Shown: positions 52,685 through 61,284 of the stretch, one piece after another | How the letters are laid out: the number at the start of each line of letters is the position of its first letter | Numbering within the stretch: position 1 is the stretch's first letter | From: Omphalotus guepiniiformis | Lineage: Eukaryota > Basidiomycota > Agaricomycetes > Agaricales > Omphalotaceae | Reading direction: 5' to 3' | DNA length: 64,000 nt | NCBI GenBank assembly: GCA_028554645.1 | Contig: JAQOOI010000021.1 | Location: forward strand, 2,108,001-2,172,000 | Program-made: the position numbers and the translations under genes | The notes under the pieces: generated by a model | Databases searched by the model: none | What the model was told of the DNA's origin: nothing | What the model saw: the letters and a program-made list of their open reading frames with translations, nothing else

Positions 52685-54133
52685 GCATCATCTAGCAATA
52701 TCTAGCATCAGCTGGCATCAGCTAGCACCACCTATCAGTAGCTGGCATTAGCTAGCAGCAGCTATCAGCATTTACCAGGAGCTGACATCAGCTGACACCA
52801 GCTGGCAGGACCTGGGAGCAGCTAGCATTAGCTGATACCAGCTGGCACCAACTAGCACTAGCAGCTGACATCAGTGGACATCAGCTAGCATTAGCTGGCA
52901 TCAGGTGAGAGCAGCTAGCAGCAGCTCAAATCATCTAGCAGCAGCTGACATTGGCTGAGACTGGCTAGGAGCAACAAGCATCAGCTGGCATGAGCTAGCA
53001 GCAGCTAACAGTATCTATTAGCAGCGCATATCATATAGCAGCAGCTAACAGTATCTATCAGCAGCTCATATTATATAGCACCAGCTGACATTAGATGACA
53101 TCAGCTGACATCAGCTCAAATTGTCTGGCAGCAGCTGGCCTCAGCTGACATCAGGTAGCAGAAGCTAGGAGCAGTGCACATCAGCTAATATCATGTGGCA
53201 GCAGGTGGCATTAGCTAGCAGCAGCTAACATTAGCTCAAATCATCTAGCAGCAGCTGACATTGGCTGACACCAGCAAGCAGGAGCTACAAGCTGTGCATA
53301 TTAGCTGCCATCAACTGACACCAGCTAGCAGGAGCTGGCAGCAGTGCACATTAGCTGGCATCAGCTGACACCAGCTAGCAAGAGCTAGGAGCAGTGCACA
53401 TCAGCTGATGTGGTCTAGCAGCAGCTGACATCAGCTTGCATCAGCTGGGAGCAGCTGGCATCAGCTAATATCAGCTGGGAGTAGTTGTGACACTAGCTGG
53501 GAGCAGCTGGTATCAGCTAGCACCAGCTCAAATCATCTGGCAGCAGCTAACATCAGCTGACACCAACTTGCATCAGCTGGGAGCAGCTACTAGATGCTAG
53601 CTAATGGTAGCTGCTCCCAGCTAATGCAAGCTGGTGTCACCTGATGCTAGCTAATGCTAGCTGCTGATGCAAGCTGATGCCATCCCAGCTAGTGTCACAA
53701 CTAGCCCCAGCTGATATTAGCTACTGCAAGCTGATGCCAGCTGCTCCCAGCTAGTGTCACAACTACTCCCAGCTGGTATTAGCTGCTGCAAGCTGATGCC
53801 AGCTGCTCCCAGCTGATGCTAGCTCCTCCCAGCTGCTCCTAGCTATTGTCAGCTGCTGCCAGATGATTCGACCTGTGGCTAGCTGATGCCAGCTGCTCTC
53901 TGATGTCATAGCTACTCTCAGCTGCTCCCAGCTAATACAAGATGATTTGAGCTGCTGCTAGGTGGTGTCAGCTGATGAGCCAGCTACTGCTAGCTGGTGA
54001 GAGCTACTGCCAACTACTGCTAGCTGATGAGAACTACTGCCAACTACAGCTAGCTGATGACAGCTACTGCCAGCTGATGCCAGCTGATGCCAGCTGCTCC
54101 TAGCTGATGTCACCAAATGCCAGCTGCTAGCAG
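52685..54133. repeat. AGCTN-type short-unit minisatellite with internal inversion
   Basis: About 1.45 kb of degenerate 10-11 bp units. In the first 900 bp the units read like 'agctggcatc' or 'agctgacacc'. From about 53600 they read as the complement ('gatgccagct', 'tgctcccagct'). The switch is at 53591-53606, where about 33 bp on each side form a nearly perfect inverted repeat. The purely repeat-encoded reading frames are not genes. Confidence 0.85.
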
Positions 54134-55897
54134 AGTCACTCGAAAGGTGCAAGTCTGAGGGGGCGTTGTCAAAGGTTCTGCATGACCAAACTTATGGCTT
54201 CTTTATTAGAACTTTGTATCTTTATCACAAGAACTTTATAGTTGAGCTTTTTAAAGTGCACTATGGCAAAAAGTAGCACAAGACGGTTTTGAACAAGACA
54301 GGTGTTCACTGCACAATCACAACCAATTGACCACAAGATCAAACAACCAATTCTAATAATACAACCAGTTCAATCCAACCAACAATGATCTTTATACAAT
54401 ATCACAATAAACACCGGACTATAAACAGACCAGAGCAACTTTATGTTTTTGGTAGAATTTCCCTTCACAGGCACAATTCACGTTATAAAGACAATCCCCA
54501 GTGACCCTGTGACTCTATGGTACTCTCCTGGATTTTCTCTCGCCAAATTACTGCCCTTTTATACATACTGCCAGTCCAAAATTAATAAAAACGGGAATTA
54601 TAACTAAACTGTCCCGTTTTATATATATACCTGTATCCGTGTATGTAGGTTGTAAGTATCTGTATCAAGTATGTCCATTATTACTTGTTATAGATCTATT
54701 TTATAAGGCAAACCTCAAAAATGTGTTTTAATTCCATTATTTTTATTGTGAGCAATATTCAGCCCCTTTATTTCATTTTTACGGATTTCCCTTGACATTT
54801 CTCGGACATCCGGGTTCCATAGGATTAATCACCTGATAGAAATTATACCCCTCAAAGTATCACATTGTTTCGTCAAAGGAACTCCTTCAATTCAGTAGTT
54901 GTCATCGACTCAAGTTATCAAACTCAAATGACCAAGCACAAGGATCTTAGTTTCACATGAATAAGAGAAAAGCAGAAAGTAGAATTGAGTAGAGAAATGA
55001 TACAAGGAAGTACGCTAAGTACAAGTCTAAACTCGAGGAGTTATTGACAAGATCGAAGCTAAAGAAATATCTACCTAAACGGACTTGTTATATACATGAA
55101 TAAAACCCTAAACCCTGGGCTATAACCCTTGACTAATCCACCGTATGTCTACCATGAGTTCGATTGCCTCAAGTGTTTCATTAATGATCATGATCACCTT
55201 GAGGTCTACATGCTTGATCTCGATCATCATGCTACCTACGTGTATATTTAATATAACCCTAGATCTATAATTTAAGATGCTATCTACTGATAATAAAAGT
55301 GTCTATATGTACAAACAATGAGATAAGATGAAAAAAGAAAGTGTTCGTAACAGTAGTATTCCGAGAAATTTTACTGATCGAGTTTGTACACCTCCTAACC
55401 AGTTTCTTGTCAAGCAATTTTCACTGGACAATTAATCGAAGCAAATTTCTTTGATCAACTTTTGTTCCTGGTGATTAATTAAGGAGTAAATACCCCAGAA
55501 CTATTCTAGATCCATTATTTCGATTCTATTTTACGTTCCATCCATTTTTAGTTTCCGCCGGGTTTTTAATCTTTATTGACCGGAGGAAGATGTTCCCCTG
55601 ATAATTATATGATGCAATTGCCGTTGTGATGTCAGAGTTCTCATTACAAGATTGGGTGAGTCTGATTCAACAGTGGATGGCTATTGAACAATTCTCTACA
55701 TCACAACTATACTGACTAGCCTAGAACCTTGATACACATGTTGTACTGTAGGTAATAGAACATGCTTTATTACTCAGTTCACAACACATTTTGATTGACA
55801 AGGCGGGCACCTTTCAACCCTCTATATCCCTCACTGCAAATGCCTAAAGTAATTAATCACCTGGCTTTTAATGCAGGTGCCGAAAATCAGCGCATCA
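54134..55897 (-). repeat. Truncated A-family LTR
   Basis: Minus-oriented LTR missing the last 60 or so bases (the minisatellite abuts it at 54133), with many substitutions and a 453-bp solo LTR inside (54900-55352). The 5' end is complete at 55897 (TGATGCGC on the minus strand), with flank ACGG. It is an old copy. Confidence 0.85.
54900..55352. repeat. 453-bp solo LTR of another family
   Basis: Ends TGTCATCG...TTCGTAACA, with a perfect 5-bp TSD GTAGT at 54895-54899 and 55353-55357. The uninterrupted site is present in every other A-family LTR. It has TG..CA termini and no coding capacity. Confidence 0.82.
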
Positions 55898-56458
55898 CCG
55901 TGCTGGTCTCTACACAGCATAGAGAGGAACACCAGCAAGAACCTACGGGACAGTAGAGACAACCTTGGCTACCAGGTTGGAGGTCAGACACGACCTTTTA
56001 GTGTAACACAACAGTTCACTTATATGTCCACTGAGTGTAATAAATGTCGGTTCTCAATCAAGCATAACTCTTGAAGAGTTAAGGACCTTAGTTGATGAAT
56101 AGACGACAATGACACCGAAGAGCTCAAACGACCCCAAGCCAACCCAGGAGCATGACACACACATCCAGGAGTGGCATCAGAGGATGATGTAATAGAGACT
56201 CTTTGACCTGAACCAACCCTTGTTCGAGCCACTATGAACAAGACACAAAGGATCCCTGTGTGGACAAAGGCGAAGCCACTGCCAGAAAGGTTTAAAACTG
56301 GTCAGTTTGGCAAGTCTTCCTCCACAAATCCCCAACACCACTGAGCCCCAACCTGAATACTGTCATCCAAACTGCCTTCCTCATTGTCTATATCTATAAT
56401 CCAGCATCGTGCTGACAAATGTCAACAAACAAAGGAGAGTGACAGAATTACAGACAGA
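55898..56458. other. Unassigned stretch
   Basis: About 560 bp with higher GC than its surroundings and only short frames. One plus frame has readable pieces ('IDDNDTEELKRPQANPG', 'PVWTKAKPLPERFKTGQFGK') separated by stops, suggesting a decayed coding sequence of unknown family. Confidence 0.35.
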
Positions 56459-56462
56459 CCGG

Positions 56463-57839
56463 TGATGCGCCAATTTTCGGCATCTGCATTAAAAGCCAGG
56501 TGATTAATCATTTTAGGCATTTGCAGTGAGGTATTAGAGGGTTGAAAGGTGCCCGCCTTGTCAATCAAAATGTGTTGTGATTTGAGTAATAAAGCATGTT
56601 CTATTACCTACGGTACAACATGTGTATCAAGGTTCTAGGCTAGTCAGTACAGTTGTGATGTAGAGAATTGTTCAATAGCCATCCACTGTTGAATCAGACT
56701 CACCCAATCTCGTAACGAGAACTCTGACATCACAACGTCAATTGCATCATATAACTATTAGGGGAACATCTTCCTCCGGTCAATAAAGAATAAAAACCCG
56801 GCGGAAACTAAAAATGGATGGGACGCGAAATAGAGTCGAAATAATGGATCTAGAATAGTTTTGGGGTATTTACTCCTTAATTAATCGCCAGGAACAAAAG
56901 TTGATCGAGGAAATTTGCTTCGATTAATTGTCCGGTGAAAATTGCTTGACAAGAAACCGGTTAGGAGGTGTAAAAACTCGATCAGTAAAATTTCTCGGAA
57001 TACTACTGAATTGAAGGAGTTCCTTTAACGAAACAATGTGATACTTTGAGGGGTATAATTTCTATCAGGTGATTAATCCTATGGAACCCGGATGCCCGAG
57101 AAATGTCAAGGAAATCCGTAAAAATGAAATAAAGGGGCTGAATAGTGACTATAATAAAAATAATGGAATTAAAACGCATTTTTGAGGTTTTGCCTCATAA
57201 AATAGATCTATACAAGTAATAATGGACATACTTGACACAGATACTTACAACCTACATACACGGATATAGGTATATATATAAAACAGGACAGTTTAGCTAT
57301 AATTTCCGTTTTTATTAATTTTGGACTGGCAGTATGTATAAAAGGGCAGTAACCTGGAGAGAGAAAATCCAGGAGAGTACCATAGAGTCACAGGGTCACT
57401 GGGGATCGTCTTTATAACGTGAATCGTGCCTGTGAAGGGAAATCCTACCAAAAACATAAAGTTGCCCTGGTCTGTTTATAGTCCGGTGTTTATTGCGATA
57501 TTGTATAAAGATCATTGTTGGTTGAATTGAACTGGTTGTGTTATTGGAATTGGTTGTTTGATCTTGTGGTCAATTGGTTGTGATTGTGCAGTGAACACCT
57601 GTCTTGTTCAAAACCGTCTTGTGCTACTTTTTGCCTTAGTGCATTTTAAAAGCTCAGCTATAAAGTTCTTGTGATAAAGATATAAAGTTCTAATAAAGAA
57701 GCCATAAGTTTGGTCGTGCGGAACCTTCGACAACACCCCCTCAGACTCGCACCTTTCGAGTGACTTGGTTGTTTTGGTTGTTTTTGGGTTTTTGTTCATT
57801 AGCCCTTTAGCAGTTCATTTCCCCGATTCATTCTCATCA
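56463..57839 (+). repeat. 5' LTR of element D
   Basis: 1377 bp, same subtype as the A LTR with a handful of substitutions (for example 56472, where g is a). Confidence 0.95.
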
Positions 57840-57841
57840 TC

Positions 57842-57859
57842 TGGAGCCCACCGCGAGGG
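57842..57859 (+). promoter_or_regulatory. Primer-binding site of element D
   Basis: TGGAGCCCACCGCGAGGG, 2 nt after the LTR, as in A. Confidence 0.85.
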
Positions 57860-58364
57860 TCAAAAGTACAAATTGACTTCGTGAGGGACGAATTCGTGGC
57901 TTTCTAACGGAATTTTACCGTTTGAATTACAAGGAGATTTGTGTTGTGCAATAAAGTACTGTTTTGTTCTATACAGTGCTACATAGAGCTTTTGCTTTAA
58001 TTTTGGATTGTGAAGTTCACTGGTCAAAATTAGTGGACCTAGCAAACCTAAACCAAAACGTCAGACAAAGAATTCCCAAAGAGCTGGTGAAGAAGTTTTA
58101 AACTTTCAATCCAGATCTTCTACAAGAGAAAGAAGTGTTACTAGTTCCGCATCTAAGGGCAAAGGGAAATCAGTACCAGAGCCTGAAAGTGTTGATCCAG
58201 TATTACCTGGTTCTTTTGTTCTGTCATCTGACAATAATCGGGAGTTCATACCCGGTGAATTTGATCGTTTACGTCCGCCTAAATCTACTGTTGGATTTGG
58301 AAAGTCTTATAGGCTACCTGCTTCAGCACAAAAATCTAAAAAGAGTTTCAGAGAAGTTACTACT

Positions 58365-59828
58365 ATGCCTGCTACTAGTACTACTGGTGCTGGTCCAAGT
58401 AGAGGAGATGATGATATACCCAGAAACAATGATAATACAAGGACAACTTTGGTGGGAGTTCATGAACTTTCCCCAGAAGCATTGAAGGAAATCCAGAATG
58501 ATAAGCTTCCTAAGAAATCAAAAATGGCACCTATCTTTGACCATGTAGATCCTGGCAGTTTGATAAGCTGGTTGGAACAAGTGGAAGAAATATTCCTGAA
58601 AATGGGAATTAAAAATGATGCAGCAAAGATTTACTTAGCTACAGACTGGATGACTCATGATACAAAGAAAAGGGTTGAAGCTTACCCTGAAACAAAAAGT
58701 AGAAAGTGGGGAACATTCAAAGATGCTTTGAAACAAAACTTTCCAGAGTCTTCTTTAGAAGAAGGAGGTTCTCTGACCAAGTTAAGAAAGTTAAATTCAG
58801 AGTATGCATATATTCCGTTGAAGAACTTTGATAAGTTCTTCAAGTTCAAAAGGCTGTTTGAATATGAGTATAAGAAAGCTGCAAAGCCACCTGCTGTTAT
58901 CTCTAACTTAGAGGCAGTAACTCTGTTTGGCAGATCCTTAGAACCTGCTTTCTGGGATAAAGTAAAGGATAGACTGGAAAAGACTTATATAGCTACTCCA
59001 GATAATCCTAGAAGAAGGGAAGACAAGTATCCTATTGAGGATGTGATAGCTGCTGCTGCCCACATCTGTGAGAATAACATGGATGATGGTTTTGCAATAG
59101 TCGGCATGTCTCTAGCTTCTGAAACAGAAAGAGAAAGAAGTTACACACCTTTTAATATTAAAAGGGAGAATGTTGAGAAAAATGAATTTGAAAGAAAGAT
59201 TGCTGATACAATGGATAGGCATGAAGTTGCCTTGAAACAGGTGCAATCTAGATTTGAAGAGAATCAAGCTACCTTGATCTCTCAAGTTCAAAAAGTTCTT
59301 GCAGAAACATTAGGTGGTAACAATGGTATGAATATACCACACATGCAATCTATTGCTATGGGTCAGAACCGTGGTAATAGATATGCAAACCCACAAGGAC
59401 CTACAGAATATTCTTGTTATTTCTGTGGTGAGAAAGGGCATATTGCTACAAATTGTCCTCACCAGAAATCACAGTTTGAGAAGGGATATTTAGTTAGGAA
59501 TGCAAGAGGAATGATAGTCATGAAAGATGGACAAGTTGCTCCATCTGGTGATATGAATTCTTCTAGAAAGGACAAAATTGAAGCTATTGCTAAACAAAAA
59601 GGTTGGGATAAGGAAGTTGGCAAAAATGCCTTCATCTTTGCAGAAGAAAGTGACATGGGATATAATATGCCTAGTGGACCTTCTGAATCTCAACATAATA
59701 GTTTTGATATGTCAGTCTTTACCAACACCTTGTTGAAGATTTCAGAAAGATTGGACAGAATTGAAAATCAGGATAAAAGCCAGACTTCAAATGGTCAGGC
59801 TTCTTACTTGAGCCAGTCGGGAAACTAA
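58365..59828 (+). CDS. gag: Gag of element D
   Basis: 487 aa; lacks three residues (GQS) in the Gly/Ser-rich start compared with A and B, otherwise nearly identical, with the same CCHC knuckle. It ends GGA AAC TAA with the heptamer at 59819-59825. The upstream frame is open without an ATG, as in A and B. Confidence 0.93.
   Translation: MPATSTTGAGPSRGDDDIPRNNDNTRTTLVGVHELSPEALKEIQNDKLPKKSKMAPIFDHVDPGSLISWLEQVEEIFLKMGIKNDAAKIYLATDWMTHDTKKRVEAYPETKSRKWGTFKDALKQNFPESSLEEGGSLTKLRKLNSEYAYIPLKNFDKFFKFKRLFEYEYKKAAKPPAVISNLEAVTLFGRSLEPAFWDKVKDRLEKTYIATPDNPRRREDKYPIEDVIAAAAHICENNMDDGFAIVGMSLASETERERSYTPFNIKRENVEKNEFERKIADTMDRHEVALKQVQSRFEENQATLISQVQKVLAETLGGNNGMNIPHMQSIAMGQNRGNRYANPQGPTEYSCYFCGEKGHIATNCPHQKSQFEKGYLVRNARGMIVMKDGQVAPSGDMNSSRKDKIEAIAKQKGWDKEVGKNAFIFAEESDMGYNMPSGPSESQHNSFDMSVFTNTLLKISERLDRIENQDKSQTSNGQASYLSQSGN
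59819..59825 (+). promoter_or_regulatory. gag-pro -1 frameshift heptamer (D)
   Basis: GGGAAAC in phase G GGA AAC, followed by TAA. Confidence 0.8.
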
Positions 59829-59836
59829 GTGTTCCG

Positions 59837-61231
59837 ATGATGGGATCTAGTACTAGAAATATGTACAGTACCGCAAAGAAGGTCCCTGAGGATAAACAAA
59901 GAGTTGGTATTAAAAAGAGAATGGAAGTAGAAATTATAAGGCCTAAAGGATTTGATAAAAGGTTGTATGTACCTCCACCCTTGAGAATGGAGGAGTTAGA
60001 AAAAGAAACCAAGGATAATGAAGAGGCTTTACTAAGAGATCAAGAGGATATAATGGATCCTTCTATAAAGGATATGGTAATTCAACCAGGTCAAAAAGAG
60101 ATTAATGTTGAACCTGCTAAAGAAAGGCCATTTGATAGAGTGGAACCATTACAAAGAGATCCTATTCCTAGTAACCAAGCTTTGAACAAAGTTAGAAATA
60201 AAGTGGTAGAAAAAGTTAGAAATGTTCAGAAAGAAAGTAATAAAGAGAATGCTATAGTCTATAAAGAAACAGCTAGAAAGATTGGAGATTTTAGACATGC
60301 TTCTACTTTATCTAAACCAGGTTTAGAAGAGGAAATGGCAGAAAAGATTTTCAATATGGATATTACTGTTCCAGTTGGAGACCTTATGGCTGTATCTCCA
60401 GGCATTAGAGCTGTTATACTGAGAAAAGCTAGAAATAGAAGGGTTGTTGAGAGAGCAGAAAAGGCTTTCTTGCAGATAGAACCTAATCAGAATGATTTGA
60501 ATCCTATTCAAATGGACTCTGAGGTGGAACCAATAAAGAAAGTAAATGTTGAGGATATTTGGTCTTTAAAGGAGACTTTCATTACATTGACAAAAGATAC
60601 TGGTGATTTGAAAGCTGGTACTATTGTTCACCAAGATGTAGTTGAGCAATTCCTTAGAGATCTAGGTCCTAACAAGAAAGATAAAGTTATACTGGTGGCT
60701 AGAGAATCAGAAGGACTTAGAGTAGTATTCCCAAAAATCAATAACTCTGAGGAAACTGTGGAAGCTATTCTAGATAGTGGTTCTCAGATCATATCAATGG
60801 ATCAAATGGTAGCAATGGGACTTGGAATGTCATGGGATCCTGATGTAGTGATTCACATGCAAAGTGCAAATGGGAGTTTAAAGCCTACTAAGGGTATGGC
60901 TAGAAATGTACCTTTTGTATTTGGGGACTTAACAGTCTACTTGCAAGTTCATATTGTGGAAGAGGCTCCATATCAAGTTTTACTTGGTAGACCTTTTGAT
61001 GTAAACACCCAAAGTATAATAAAGAACTTTGAGGATGGAGGTCAAGAGATAACCATAACTGATCTAAATTCTGGCTACAAGTGTACTATTGGAACCTATC
61101 TGAGAGGAAGAGGTGTTAGAATTGAACAGAAGAAAGAAGGATCTACTCTTAAAGAGATTTGTAGACCTCCACCTGTGGTACCTAAAGATGTACAAGAAGG
61201 GGTTGTAAATTTTCAGACCTCTATGATCTGA
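59837..61231 (+). CDS. pro: Aspartic protease segment of element D
   Basis: 464 residues with 'AILDSGSQII' and 'YQVLLGRPF', in the -1 frame relative to gag. The A AAT TTT heptamer (61207-61213) precedes its TGA. Differences from A are few (for example 'RNKVVEKVRN'). Confidence 0.9.
   Translation: MMGSSTRNMYSTAKKVPEDKQRVGIKKRMEVEIIRPKGFDKRLYVPPPLRMEELEKETKDNEEALLRDQEDIMDPSIKDMVIQPGQKEINVEPAKERPFDRVEPLQRDPIPSNQALNKVRNKVVEKVRNVQKESNKENAIVYKETARKIGDFRHASTLSKPGLEEEMAEKIFNMDITVPVGDLMAVSPGIRAVILRKARNRRVVERAEKAFLQIEPNQNDLNPIQMDSEVEPIKKVNVEDIWSLKETFITLTKDTGDLKAGTIVHQDVVEQFLRDLGPNKKDKVILVARESEGLRVVFPKINNSEETVEAILDSGSQIISMDQMVAMGLGMSWDPDVVIHMQSANGSLKPTKGMARNVPFVFGDLTVYLQVHIVEEAPYQVLLGRPFDVNTQSIIKNFEDGGQEITITDLNSGYKCTIGTYLRGRGVRIEQKKEGSTLKEICRPPPVVPKDVQEGVVNFQTSMI
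61207..61213 (+). promoter_or_regulatory. pro-pol -1 frameshift heptamer (D)
   Basis: AAATTTT in phase A AAT TTT, as in A and B. Confidence 0.8.
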
Positions 61232-61284
61232 TTGGCCCTCAGGGAGAGGTAGCTCTAAGAGTTGGCCTGAAAGGAAATGGTGAA

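Noticed and set aside
52685..54133. CRISPR-like array of short repeats
   Set aside because: Units are 10-11 bp, degenerate, contiguous and without spacers, and flip orientation; it is a eukaryotic minisatellite.
55103..55130. Telomere-like 'ccctaaaccctgggc'
   Set aside because: Only about two imperfect units inside a solo LTR; not a telomeric array.
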